A stretch of DNA of 64,000 nt. It comes from Bryobacterales bacterium KBS 96. Its GTDB lineage: Bacteria > Acidobacteriota > Terriglobia > Bryobacterales > Bryobacteraceae. The stretch lies in assembly GCA_000381625.1 (NCBI GenBank), contig KB906767.1, forward strand, positions 3,677,304 through 3,741,303. Direction: 5' to 3'. Shown here piece by piece: positions 41,916 to 50,820 of the stretch. Within the stretch, counting starts at the first letter, position 1. The number at the start of each line of letters is the position of its first letter. Position numbers and translations under genes: made by a program. The notes under the pieces are model-generated. The model had not been told where the DNA came from, did no database searches, and saw nothing but the letters and a program-made list of their open reading frames with translations.

Positions 41916-44900
41916 TCAGAAGTAAAGCTTCAGTCCAAGCACCAACCGGCGGGCCAGAGCGGCCTCTGTGAAGCGGCCGTAGTTGGTGTTGGTCTGCACG
42001 TTATTTTGATCGAACTTCGCCCCAGTGTCGATATTGGTGAACTGCGTATGGTTGAACGTGTTATACGTCTCAAACCGAAATTGCAGGCGCCGTGCTTCGT
42101 TCGAGCCAAGTCTGAAATTCTTGAACAATGAAATGTCCCAATTGTTCAGACCAGGTCGATAGATAGGGGCCTTCGAAGCATTTCCGATGCCATCGACCGA
42201 ATAGCCGGGAAGCGGCGCCTTCACCGCATTGACGTTAAACCATTGACCATCTGGCGCGGGCGCATTCGGATCGGCGACGAGCACCGACCGGCTATCCAGG
42301 CCGTTGCCGGTACCGCCGGTCAGATCGGCGGAATACGTCAAGCTGTAGTTGAGCGCCGTCGGAGCGCCTGTCTGGAAGTTACTCACGCCGGATAATTCCC
42401 ATCCGTCAAGGCCGACGCGAGTGACCGGATTGTTCCAGTACTTACTTACGCTCGGCAGATTGTACGTGTAGTCGATCGTCATGACATGAGTGCGATCGAA
42501 ACCGGCGGGGCCATAGTTACGGCTCCGATAATCGAGTGTCGGGTTCACGGTGTTACCAATGCCATCCACCAGGTCGAGAGCTTTGGACCAGGCGTAGCTG
42601 ACGTGAAACGTCAAATCGCGCGAGAAGCGTTTCGTGAGCTGCACTTGGAGTGCATTGTAATTGCCGATTCCGGCAAACTCGAGATAATTGATATCGGTGT
42701 AACCGGTGTACGGCCGCAGGAAGTTAGAATTGATGGGCTTGCCCGCCACCGTCGGATCCTGGCTCGACGGCAGAAAATTTGTTCCGTATGGCACGGCATT
42801 GAGATTGCGGGTATCGAGCAAATGCTTTTGCGAGTTGCCGGCGTAAGCGACGTCCAGCAAGATGCCATGCCCTAAATCCTGTTGGATTCCAAAGCTCCAG
42901 TTATAAACTGATGGCGGTTGAAAGTCACGCTGCACCGCCGTCACAGTCGTGGGACTCAGGCTGAGCGGAGTGGAAAGCAGATTGTTGATCGTCGTGTAGT
43001 TCGCCGAGGCCGTTACGACCAGCGGCGGCGACTGGACTAGCTGCAGGATCTGATCGTCATTGAAACGGTTATAGAAGATTCCAAATCCCGTTCGCAGCGC
43101 GGTCTTGCCGTTTCCGAATACATCCCATGCCAAGCCAATACGAGGCGCCGTCTGAATGCCCGGCGTATTCAGAATGCTCTGGTTGTACTGAGTCATGCCT
43201 TGGAAAGGAGTGCCCGCCGCCGAGGAAAATGTGCCAATCTTTACCGCCGGAAGAATTTGGCCGGTCACGGGATCGCGGCCAACTCGCTGCCCTCCTACGG
43301 GGTTGATGTAAGGCTGGATAAGCGGAGGCTGCTCGCCGCTCTTGTACGCGGAGAGATCAAACGCCGCCAGAGTATCTCCCGCGCTGAGCGTCGGCTGGAT
43401 GAAATAGAACCGGACGCCGGCGTCGATCGTCAGCCTCTTGGTTGCCTTCCAGGTATCTTGGCCGTACCACTCGACATTGATATACCGTCCATGCGCTCCA
43501 GGGTGCTGGTTGGATTCGGTATAGCTGTCCACCACGCCAAGAAGGGCATTGGAGTAGGAGTAGCCGGTATCGAGAGGGTTATTGGCATCGCGATCGAAAG
43601 CGAACGAACCATTAAAATAAGTCGACCGTGCGGCATTGCGGGTGCCACGTTCCACGAACACGCCGAACTTCAGGCTGTGCTGGCCGACAATATCCGAAAA
43701 GTTATCTGAGTAATCCCAGATATTGTTAGTTCCGAAAAAGGGAAAGCGTTGCTCGATGTTCAGCGCACCGACATTGGGAATGCCTCCGTTAAACGACGCA
43801 TTGGGAATCAAGCCAAACGGATTGTTCTGTGGATAGAACTGAGGAATGGACAGCCCCAGTTTCGCGCGGCTGTTGTCGTCGACCGCGCCTTGCGTCAGCG
43901 GATTGACCGTCTGCTTCGCGCGATTAACGCCAAAGGTCAGTTCGTTCACCATTGTCGGGCTGAACGTGTGAAGCAGCGTCGAAGCGATGCCCGCGCTGTG
44001 TATCTGGTAGCTGATCGGGAGTTGCGGCCAATTATTACTTCCGCCCAGACCGGCGAGCAGTTGGAATCCGCCGTCGGATGCCTGGTAATCCTGTATCAGG
44101 CGAACATAAAACGTTGTGTTCTGAGAAATGTTGTAATCGCCGCGGAGGATGGTGTCGCGCCGGGGCTGCTTGTTCACACTAACACCCGCCCAGTTATACT
44201 GCCCGCCCGGCCCCAATGTGTTTGGCATGGGAAACACATTGAGCAGTTTCTGGCCATTCGGGTCGATCCGGTCGGCCGGAATGATGTTACCCGCGAAAGG
44301 AGCGTGCGTCAAAGGATCGGTGATGGTGACGCCGGATTGCGAGAAATCGCCTTGCCGTTCCAGCGCAGTGGGAAACGTCTGGTTCTGGACCGACGACGGA
44401 ATCGTCAGCGGAAGGAAATCCTGCGACCAGAAGAAGAATAGCTTGTCACGGTTCTTATTGAAATTCATCTTCGGCAGCAGCACGGGTCCACCCAGAAAAT
44501 AGCCTGGATTATTGAAGCGATAGCGCGGACGGGGAAGGCCGTTTTTGTTATTAAAGAACTCGTTGGCGTTCATGTCTTCATTGCGCAGGAAATAATAGGC
44601 GCCGCCGTGGAAGTCCCTCGTTCCGCTCTTAATGACGGTATTGATCGTGCCGCCGGAACTACGTCCGTACTCAGCTTGGTAATTACTTAACAGGACCTTC
44701 ACTTCGGCGACTGCATCGATGCTGGGGGCGAGGTAAGGGCCGGTCATCGAGCCGGTATCCAGGCTTGTGATGCCATCCAGATTGAGATCGATGGAGCCCG
44801 CGCGGGTGCCGTTGATGTTGATCCCCACCAGATCGTTCCAGCCGGGCGATTCACGATTGGCGGTATCGATGATGCCGGGCAACAGTTTGGCGGTGCCGAT

Positions 44901-45389
44901 GTAGGATCGCCCTTTCAGCGGCAGTTCCTGCATCTGACGGCTCGTAATGAGTCCCGATCGCTCGGCGCTCTCTGTCTGAACGGCCGCCGTTTCGCCCATC
45001 ACCGAAACGGTCTCGGACAGCGCTCCAATCTGCAGTACGATCGGCGGCAATGTGACACGCTCGGTCGCGGAAACGTTGATCTGCGTTTGCTCGTAACGCT
45101 TGAAGCCCGGAGCATCAATGGAAACCGAGAACGTTCCCGGCAGTAACTCCGTGAAGATAAAGCGGCCCTGCTCGTCGGTTTTCGCGGAACGCTTTTGAGC
45201 TGTTTGGCTATTTGTAAGCTGCACAGTTGCCGAGCCAATAGCAGATCCGCTGGAATCCGTTATTGTTCCGGAGAGCCGCCCCGTCAATCCCTGGCCGAAA
45301 AGCGAACTGGACCAGAAAACGGCAAGCAGAGCAATTGTGGCCGCCGCGGAGAACACACTTCTCCGGGCAGTCAATACATTAACCTTCAT
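41916..45389 (-). CDS. TonB-dependent receptor with carboxypeptidase-regulatory-like domain
   Basis: 1,157 residues with a signal sequence (about 14-32, VFSAAATIALLAVFWSSSLFG). CarboxypepD_reg domain about 35-120 (TGRLSGTITDSSGSAIGSA). The plug has MQELPLKGRSYIGTAKLLPG, DGITSLDTGSM and VLLSNYQAEYGRSSGGTIN; the barrel ends in LVLGLKLYF. It is a paralogue of the receptor at 15832, with the plug and barrel diverged. It lies downstream of two PQQ-propeller genes but has its own strong promoter at 45432-45460. Presumed importer of oligomers from decaying biomass; substrate unknown. Confidence 0.92.
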   Translation of the reverse strand: MKVNVLTARRSVFSAAATIALLAVFWSSSLFGQGLTGRLSGTITDSSGSAIGSATVQLTNSQTAQKRSAKTDEQGRFIFTELLPGTFSVSIDAPGFKRYEQTQINVSATERVTLPPIVLQIGALSETVSVMGETAAVQTESAERSGLITSRQMQELPLKGRSYIGTAKLLPGIIDTANRESPGWNDLVGININGTRAGSIDLNLDGITSLDTGSMTGPYLAPSIDAVAEVKVLLSNYQAEYGRSSGGTINTVIKSGTRDFHGGAYYFLRNEDMNANEFFNNKNGLPRPRYRFNNPGYFLGGPVLLPKMNFNKNRDKLFFFWSQDFLPLTIPSSVQNQTFPTALERQGDFSQSGVTITDPLTHAPFAGNIIPADRIDPNGQKLLNVFPMPNTLGPGGQYNWAGVSVNKQPRRDTILRGDYNISQNTTFYVRLIQDYQASDGGFQLLAGLGGSNNWPQLPISYQIHSAGIASTLLHTFSPTMVNELTFGVNRAKQTVNPLTQGAVDDNSRAKLGLSIPQFYPQNNPFGLIPNASFNGGIPNVGALNIEQRFPFFGTNNIWDYSDNFSDIVGQHSLKFGVFVERGTRNAARSTYFNGSFAFDRDANNPLDTGYSYSNALLGVVDSYTESNQHPGAHGRYINVEWYGQDTWKATKRLTIDAGVRFYFIQPTLSAGDTLAAFDLSAYKSGEQPPLIQPYINPVGGQRVGRDPVTGQILPAVKIGTFSSAAGTPFQGMTQYNQSILNTPGIQTAPRIGLAWDVFGNGKTALRTGFGIFYNRFNDDQILQLVQSPPLVVTASANYTTINNLLSTPLSLSPTTVTAVQRDFQPPSVYNWSFGIQQDLGHGILLDVAYAGNSQKHLLDTRNLNAVPYGTNFLPSSQDPTVAGKPINSNFLRPYTGYTDINYLEFAGIGNYNALQVQLTKRFSRDLTFHVSYAWSKALDLVDGIGNTVNPTLDYRSRNYGPAGFDRTHVMTIDYTYNLPSVSKYWNNPVTRVGLDGWELSGVSNFQTGAPTALNYSLTYSADLTGGTGNGLDSRSVLVADPNAPAPDGQWFNVNAVKAPLPGYSVDGIGNASKAPIYRPGLNNWDISLFKNFRLGSNEARRLQFRFETYNTFNHTQFTNIDTGAKFDQNNVQTNTNYGRFTEAALARRLVLGLKLYF

Positions 45390-45431
45390 CTAACCCCCAA
45401 AAGTCGAAAGGCGTAATAACCCCAACCGTGT

Positions 45432-45460
45432 ATGGTAGGCCAGATATAGTGCGCTGTCAA
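45432..45460 (-). promoter_or_regulatory. Sigma-70 promoter of the second TonB receptor
   Basis: On the minus strand TTGACA (45460-45455) and TACCAT (45437-45432) are separated by 17 bases. The start codon is about 42 bases beyond the -10 box. The -35 box is a perfect consensus match. Confidence 0.75.
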
Positions 45461-45505
45461 TAACAATGCTAGAACATTACTGACAAATTAGCCCCCAAAT
45501 CGCTA

Positions 45506-45538
45506 AATTTCTGAGTGATCTGCCGCTGCTCAGAAATT
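45506..45538 (-). terminator. Hairpin after the PQQ-propeller gene
   Basis: AATTTCTGAG (45506-45515) and CTCAGAAATT (45529-45538) form a perfect 10-base stem with a 13-base loop, five bases after the stop of the minus-strand PQQ gene. The T content after the stem is modest, so termination is likely but not certain. Confidence 0.55.
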
Positions 45539-45542
45539 CCCA

Positions 45543-47093
45543 TTACTTACCCAGACCGAAGCAATACAGCGTGCTGTCGTAGGTGCCGAGGTACACGCGG
45601 CCATTTGCTACCGAGAGTCCGCTGAAATGGCTAAACGAAGTAATCTGGTCGCCGCTTGAGTACAATTCCTTGCCGGTCTCGGGATCGAGCGCATACAGCA
45701 CCGCATGAGTCGATCGCGAGATGCGAAGCGGACTGTTATCGAAAAGACCGCGGTCCGGGAAAGCCTGCTCCGTATATTCTCCATTGCCGTACGCGTATAC
45801 GACGCCATTTGCGACCACGGGCGGCTCCGCCCGGTTCATATCGCGGGACATCCAGGCAGGAGTCAACTTGTACTTACCGTCTTGCTCCTCTACTTTCAAC
45901 GCAACAACGGCGCCATTTGTCACAGGACCATAGGAGATCGGGACCTTGAAATCGGGACGCACCGCTCCCCAGAAAGGAACCAGCAGCCAGCGAGTCCCGT
46001 TGGCATCCTTCCACGTCGCCATTGAGCCCCAAATTCCCGCGGACGCGAAGTTCACCTCTTGGTTGCACATCAGAGGCGTCTGGGCAAGCGGCGTCTGATG
46101 GTCGTTGCCGCCCGCGTCCGCCGTATCGAGCAGATATACACGGCACGCCTTGCTGCCGACCGCCATCAGTTCCTTGCCTTTGAAATCGAAGATCGGAGGC
46201 GTGACCTGCATATCGAGATCCCGCTTTTGCATCCAGAACCAGTCTTTTGGTTCAAACCAATCCTTGAGCTTCAGATCGGTCCCTACGACATGTACACCGA
46301 TCAGTCCATTGCCGAACATATGGTTTTCAGGATCGTAAGTGCCATCGCCCGTTGGCGCCCAGGCAGTTCCAGTGGAGTCGATCGCCGCGCCCTGCCGCCC
46401 CCACAAACCGCCGCTCCCCGGATTGAACGTCATCACTTTGTGGCTCGGATCGTTCACGTTAATGGCCCACACCTGGTTCGGATTGCCGTTACAGCCTTGC
46501 GAGGTGGTTGTGAAAATCACGCCCTTCCACATGTTCAGCGCATACGATTTTCCGTTGGCGAACCCGAATTTCACCGCGGGCGCGACGTCTTCGCCATCCG
46601 CCACGTTCAGGGAATGCAGCATGCCGTCGCCCGCCAGCGCGTACACCGTTCTGGCGCCCGATGCGTTGGCCGGCCCGATAATCGGCGTGGCGGTTTGACC
46701 ACCGGGACAAAGAGGATCGCCAGGCCTTAGCCCCCGCCCTTCCGTGGGAGGCGGATACTCAAAATGTTTGTGCCAGATGACCTTGCCAGCGTCGACGTCG
46801 ATCGCGTAGAGGTTGTCCGAGATGCCGGCTTCGATCGCAATCTGTTTCGGACCGTCTTTCGTCGGAATCTGTCCGACAATCAGCGGAGGAAAGAGCGAAT
46901 GCATCTCCCTGGGCTTGTTATCGAATTTAATCTTCCACAGAATTTTCAGATCGTTGACGTTATCTGTCGTGAGGGTGTGCTCGTCTCTCTGCCATCCATC
47001 GCGCCGGGGACCGCCGCCATCGGTCAGCCAGTCGGCTCCGGAAAGCAGTCCGCAGCAGAGCGCGGCAATCGTCAAATAACGTAGCTTTTGCAT
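45543..47093 (-). CDS. Exported PQQ-type beta-propeller protein
   Basis: 516 residues with a signal peptide (MQKLRYLTIAALCCGLLSGA). Propeller blades of the PQQ_2 type recur: DNLYAIDVDAGKVIWHKHFE, ARTVYALAGDGMLHSLNVADG, RVYLLDTADAGGNDHQTPLA and AVLYALDPETGKELYSSGDQ. The ending NGRVYLGTYDSTLYCFGLGK is typical. It shares the block D-H-x-T-P-L-A-Q-T and the tail with the neighbour at 47157, so the two are tandem paralogues. No heme motif is inside it. It may be an electron-transfer or binding protein; I do not see proof of dehydrogenase activity. Cys residues in the CPGGQTA and QGCNGN segments are shared with the paralogue. Confidence 0.85.
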   Translation of the reverse strand: MQKLRYLTIAALCCGLLSGADWLTDGGGPRRDGWQRDEHTLTTDNVNDLKILWKIKFDNKPREMHSLFPPLIVGQIPTKDGPKQIAIEAGISDNLYAIDVDAGKVIWHKHFEYPPPTEGRGLRPGDPLCPGGQTATPIIGPANASGARTVYALAGDGMLHSLNVADGEDVAPAVKFGFANGKSYALNMWKGVIFTTTSQGCNGNPNQVWAINVNDPSHKVMTFNPGSGGLWGRQGAAIDSTGTAWAPTGDGTYDPENHMFGNGLIGVHVVGTDLKLKDWFEPKDWFWMQKRDLDMQVTPPIFDFKGKELMAVGSKACRVYLLDTADAGGNDHQTPLAQTPLMCNQEVNFASAGIWGSMATWKDANGTRWLLVPFWGAVRPDFKVPISYGPVTNGAVVALKVEEQDGKYKLTPAWMSRDMNRAEPPVVANGVVYAYGNGEYTEQAFPDRGLFDNSPLRISRSTHAVLYALDPETGKELYSSGDQITSFSHFSGLSVANGRVYLGTYDSTLYCFGLGK

Positions 47094-47156
47094 TACAATC
47101 CTTTCTCGTCTCGCGCGGCCTCAATCACTGGGATCCGCTGGCATTCCCTATTTCAC

Positions 47157-48830
47157 TCAGCGCTCCGTCAGTTGCGGCTGCATCGCCGGGAAACCGTAAC
47201 AATAAATCGTGTTGTCATGCGTGGTGAAATACACGCGTCCGTTCGCCAATGCCAAGCCGCTGCCGTGCGAAAAAGTGGTGACGTCGTCGCCTGTTGAAAA
47301 CAACTCTTTACCGGTGGTTCCGTCAAGTGCGTACATCGTCGCGTGAGCAGCCATCTTCTCCCGTTCCGCAGCGGTGTAGAGATCACCATTTTTCTTGGCG
47401 AGGCGCGACGATTCGCCCGTTGATAGAGCGAACACGAGCCCATTCGTCGTGATCGGAGACACTGGAGTCTTCAGGTCGCGGGAAATCCACTCGGGCACGA
47501 GCGCCGGCTTCCCGTTCTTCTCTTCCACCTTGAACGCCACAATGCTTCCGTTCGGGGATTCGCCGTTGGTCGTCGCGAACTTCGCCGCCTTGCCCGCCGG
47601 CCCCCAAAGCGACGCATAAACCCAGCGTGTTCCGCTGTCGAGATCCTCCCAAGTGGCGAAGTCTCCCCAGATTCCATGGCCCGCGTACTGTTTATCCGCC
47701 GCGGCGATAGGCGCCGTCTGGGCGAGCGGCGTGTGATGGTCGGCGCCGCCGAGCGACTCGGCATCAAGCAGGTACACGGTTCCATCTCTTCCGGCCGCGA
47801 TAACTAACTCTTTGCCTTTCCACGTAAAGACAGTGGGCGTCGCGCCGGGCGCCGCGATGCCTTTCTTTGCCGCAGGCGCCATTCCGGAAGGCGTGAAATA
47901 ATCTTCGACTTTCAGGTCTTCGGGATTCAGCGCGAGAACTGTGCTGTTGTAACCGCCGGCCACGTCGCCGTGCCCGTTATCTACCTGTACGTAGACCGTT
48001 CCATTCTCGCTGATAGCGGTTCCGCCCTTGCCGGAAAGGCCGCTGCCGTTGGTGGGAAAAGAGACGACGTGCTGCTCCGCGCCGCCAAGGTCGACGGCAT
48101 ACAGCGCGTTCGGGTTACTGCCGCAGCCGTCCACTGTGGCCGCATAGACGATTGTGCCGTTGATGTTAATCGCGCTCACTTTCGAGTTCGGGGGGAGAAA
48201 CTTCACGGGCGGTACAGCGGTGGCATTGCCATCCGACTGGCGCACAAACCGCAGATAACCGCTGCTATCGATGGCGAAAACATAGCCATTTCTGCCAAAG
48301 CCCGACGCAAATACGCCTTCGTTTACTGGAGCTGCCGGCCTCCGGCGCGCTTGCGGACCCGCCGCGCTTGCGGCTTTCCTCGGCCGGTGAAAGCCGCCAC
48401 GCATGGGACTGCTTCCGCCCGTGATGGCCACCGAGGCGGTAAGACCGCCGGGGCAACCAGGTGTTGCGCTCGCCTGCGCTGAATCACCCTCGTTCTCGAA
48501 ATGCGTCTTCCAAATCAACCTGTTGAGAGCAGCATCAATCGAATAGACGTTATCGGAACTGCCTCCGACAAACAACATTTCCTTGAACCCGAGGTATGTA
48601 ATGAGATTGCTCAGAATGATCGGCGATGTCAGCGAAGCCAAGCCTTTTGATTCATTGTCCAGCTTGGTTTTATAGAGCAGCTTCAGGCCTTGTACCTGAC
48701 CCTTAACAATTTCCTCTTCGCCTCGGGCCCAGCCGTCCCGCTGCGGATTCCCGCTCTGACTCGCCCAATCGGCGCCCCAAAGTACGGTCACCAAGCCCGA
48801 CGCCAGGACAATCGATAGAAATTTCCGCAT
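47157..48830 (-). CDS. Exported PQQ-type beta-propeller protein, paralogue
   Basis: 557 residues from ATG 48830, with GGAAGG upstream; the longer open frame is not protein-like. Signal peptide MRKFLSIVLASGLVTVLWGA. Blades include DNVYSIDAALNRLIWKTHFE, GYVFAIDSSGYLRFVRQSDG, GTVYLLDAESLGGADHHTPL and ATMYALDGTTGKELFSTGDD. A low-complexity insert rich in Ala, Arg and Pro (RPRKAASAAGPQARRRPAAP, about 180-200) interrupts one blade and is absent from the paralogue. The upstream neighbour encodes a cytochrome c-like protein, so these may form a periplasmic redox set (inference). Confidence 0.85.
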   Translation of the reverse strand: MRKFLSIVLASGLVTVLWGADWASQSGNPQRDGWARGEEEIVKGQVQGLKLLYKTKLDNESKGLASLTSPIILSNLITYLGFKEMLFVGGSSDNVYSIDAALNRLIWKTHFENEGDSAQASATPGCPGGLTASVAITGGSSPMRGGFHRPRKAASAAGPQARRRPAAPVNEGVFASGFGRNGYVFAIDSSGYLRFVRQSDGNATAVPPVKFLPPNSKVSAININGTIVYAATVDGCGSNPNALYAVDLGGAEQHVVSFPTNGSGLSGKGGTAISENGTVYVQVDNGHGDVAGGYNSTVLALNPEDLKVEDYFTPSGMAPAAKKGIAAPGATPTVFTWKGKELVIAAGRDGTVYLLDAESLGGADHHTPLAQTAPIAAADKQYAGHGIWGDFATWEDLDSGTRWVYASLWGPAGKAAKFATTNGESPNGSIVAFKVEEKNGKPALVPEWISRDLKTPVSPITTNGLVFALSTGESSRLAKKNGDLYTAAEREKMAAHATMYALDGTTGKELFSTGDDVTTFSHGSGLALANGRVYFTTHDNTIYCYGFPAMQPQLTER

Positions 48831-48945
48831 CCCAATCACCTTCCTCTTCCTCAACAAACGCTTCGCCATGGCATTAAAGCCGGACTGTCGGCGGTGGCGG
48901 TCCACTCGTCGCCATGCCGCGGTCAATTTCATGGAAGGCCTCGCC

Positions 48946-49542
48946 TCAAAAAGTAATACGGGCCTTATTCTTCTCGATCTTTTGGAAATCCAGCCCCGGA
49001 ACCTTCCGGAGATCGTCGAGCGATTTGAAATCACCGTGCTCAGTTCGGTACTGAATGACCGCCGTGGCTTCGGACCTCAATAGCAACAGCGACGATTCCA
49101 AATCGACAGCCGCCGCTTTGTTGATGTCGATAGGCTTGGCGGGCGCAACGGCGAAGTTCTTCGATAGATACGCCAAAACTGCATTCAACTCATCGTCGGT
49201 GCCGGTCGCTCCCATGCTGACCATCTTGGAAATAGTAGCTTGCCATTGCCGGCGCGTTTGATGAAGCGAAGCCGCCCGTTCCGGAGAATGGCACGTTCCG
49301 CATATTCGGATGGTTACTTGCTTTCCTGGCCCGTCCGGTAGCTGCGTGGTCGTGGCGGCATATAGCGCTGGGGCGCTCACAAGAAGAACACACAACCGTA
49401 AAACAAAGCTCGTCTGACGCCGCTTTAAAGAGGCGCGAGGCTCATCACGTTCGGGCCGGGTGGGCCCGGCCCCCACACTAAATTCATAATCTGTTGTAGG
49501 GTCGAGGCATGGCTCGACCGCCTTAGCTTCAATGGTTTTCAT
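48946..49542 (-). CDS. Exported cytochrome c-helix-hairpin-helix protein
   Basis: The start is uncertain. A clear signal peptide LKRRQTSFVLRLCVLLVSAP lies inside the frame, but the only in-frame starts ahead of it are GTG 49476, inside a hairpin repeat, and ATG 49542, upstream of a second repeat; the repeats seem to have inserted into the 5' end. After the signal come a short c-type heme motif C-G-T-C-H in RICGTCHSPERAA, a helix with WQATISKMVSMGATGTDDE, and a C-terminal HhH/ComEA-like domain (DINKAAAVDLESS, YRTEHGDFKSLDDLRKVPGL). One heme per chain. It precedes the two PQQ propellers and could accept electrons from them. Confidence 0.75.
   Translation of the reverse strand: MKTIEAKAVEPCLDPTTDYEFSVGAGPTRPERDEPRASLKRRQTSFVLRLCVLLVSAPALYAATTTQLPDGPGKQVTIRICGTCHSPERAASLHQTRRQWQATISKMVSMGATGTDDELNAVLAYLSKNFAVAPAKPIDINKAAAVDLESSLLLLRSEATAVIQYRTEHGDFKSLDDLRKVPGLDFQKIEKNKARITF
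49453..49519. repeat. Two adjacent short hairpin repeats
   Basis: GGGCCGGG (49453-49460) pairs with CCCGGCCC (49465-49472), and the flank CCCACAC is shared with 55845-55870. Next to it AAATTC and TCTGTTGTAGGG (49480-49501) match the repeat at 41844, followed by the stem GGTCGAG (49500-49506) with CTCGACC (49513-49519). Confidence 0.8.
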
Positions 49543-49766
49543 CGACTTCGGTGTGCAATCGTTCATCCCATACAGAGAATTCAGGCACAATCTCAACAAC
49601 TGAATGACGTAATCCAATTAAGAAACGATCATATCGCCACGGCAATCGCTGTCGCCACGCGGCCAACACCCGGCGCCGCATTCACCCCGTCGCGATCCGC
49701 CGGAGCGCAGAGTCTTCAATGATGTGTTTCGGCGTTCTGGAGAGACGAACGCGCCGGTCCCTCGGG

Positions 49767-50669
49767 TTACAGCTTCTTGATCCAAATATCCCGGATGCTG
49801 ATCTTGCCAAAGCCTTCGATCTCAAAACCGATCAAACCGCTCTTCCGGAATTTCGTGGCATCGTCGTCCATCAGAATCGCCATCGTGCGCCCGTTGACAA
49901 TATGGATCATCTCGTGGCCGCGAGCGATCAAATGTAGTTGATTCCAGCCATCGACGTTAACATATCCGCCCAGCGCTTTGGGGTCACCGAGAGTGGCGAT
50001 CAGGCGGGGCTTCTTGCCTTCCTCGGTGTGCACCACCTGGCCTCTCCAGGCGATGATTCCCCTGCCCGTGGCCTGCTCGTAGAACTGCCCGGTGTATTGA
50101 TTCCGCCCGTCAAAATCGAACTGCGGGCCAAGCATATCCCACTTCGCTTGCGACTCTTTGGACGGCGGAACTCCGCGCGGCTGCCCGCTGGGGCAGACAC
50201 CAGAGGGCTGGCGGCCGCCGCCGGGACCGCGACCCGCCTCGCTCGGGGGTAATATGGCGCCCCGGTATTGTATGCCGCTGTTCACTTGCGCGCCTTCTCC
50301 ACGCATTTCCAGCTTCATTTCGAAATCGGCCGGCTGCCCGCCTTTCCATACCAGATAGATGGTGCCGGTCGGTTTCTCGCAGCTCGATTCAACGGTGATG
50401 GCGCCATCCTCCACGCGCCAATACTTCGTGTCGCCATCCCACCCGTTCAATGTCGATCCGTCGAACATGGAGGTCCACCCGGCATGATCGTTAAAGTCGA
50501 TGGGCTCCGGTTGAGTAAATCCACCGCCGCCGCGGTGGTGGTGGGCGGACGCCGCAGGCTGCTGGGCGCGCGAAGGCAGCGCTTGAAACATCAGGATGGA
50601 TAGCGCCGAACAAACGGCGATCAGCGCCCCCTTCATCAAAGGACCGGCTTTGCGAGATGACTGAAACAT
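49767..50669 (-). CDS. Exported DUF1080 (3-keto-disaccharide hydrolase-like) protein
   Basis: 300 residues; ATG 50636 (MKGALIAVCSALSILMFQAL) is an equally good start that opens directly on the signal peptide. After a His-rich, Gly-rich linker (SAHHHRGGGGF) comes a concanavalin-like sandwich: WTSMFDGSTLNGWDGDTKYWRVEDGAITV, DFEMKLEMRGEGAQVNSGIQYRG, and the C-terminal GLIGFEIEGFGKISIRDIWIKKL. DUF1080 proteins are abundant in Acidobacteria, Planctomycetes and Bacteroidetes; some hydrolyse 3-keto-glucosides. It is on the same strand as a sulfatase and a DUF885 gene. Confidence 0.9.
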   Translation of the reverse strand: MFQSSRKAGPLMKGALIAVCSALSILMFQALPSRAQQPAASAHHHRGGGGFTQPEPIDFNDHAGWTSMFDGSTLNGWDGDTKYWRVEDGAITVESSCEKPTGTIYLVWKGGQPADFEMKLEMRGEGAQVNSGIQYRGAILPPSEAGRGPGGGRQPSGVCPSGQPRGVPPSKESQAKWDMLGPQFDFDGRNQYTGQFYEQATGRGIIAWRGQVVHTEEGKKPRLIATLGDPKALGGYVNVDGWNQLHLIARGHEMIHIVNGRTMAILMDDDATKFRKSGLIGFEIEGFGKISIRDIWIKKL

Positions 50670-50752
50670 ACCAGTTGTCTACTGTATCGCGTCGGTTGCA
50701 TCGTGTCGATGAGCTTGGCGCCGAACCGGTCGTGCGGGGGCGGTCGCCGTGT

Positions 50753-50800
50753 GGCGTGCGCTTCAGCGCGCCGCGGTGAACTTCAGTTCACCGTTTCTGT
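50753..50800. repeat. GCGTGCGCTTCAGCG dispersed repeat, copy 2
   Basis: GGCGTGCGCTTCAGCG (50753-50768) followed by CTTCAGTTCACCGTT (50781-50795) matches the pair of elements found at 27660-27717 in the same order. It lies in the gap between the DUF1080 and sulfatase genes. Confidence 0.7.
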
Positions 50801-50820
50801 CGGCCTCCGCCATGCCTTTC

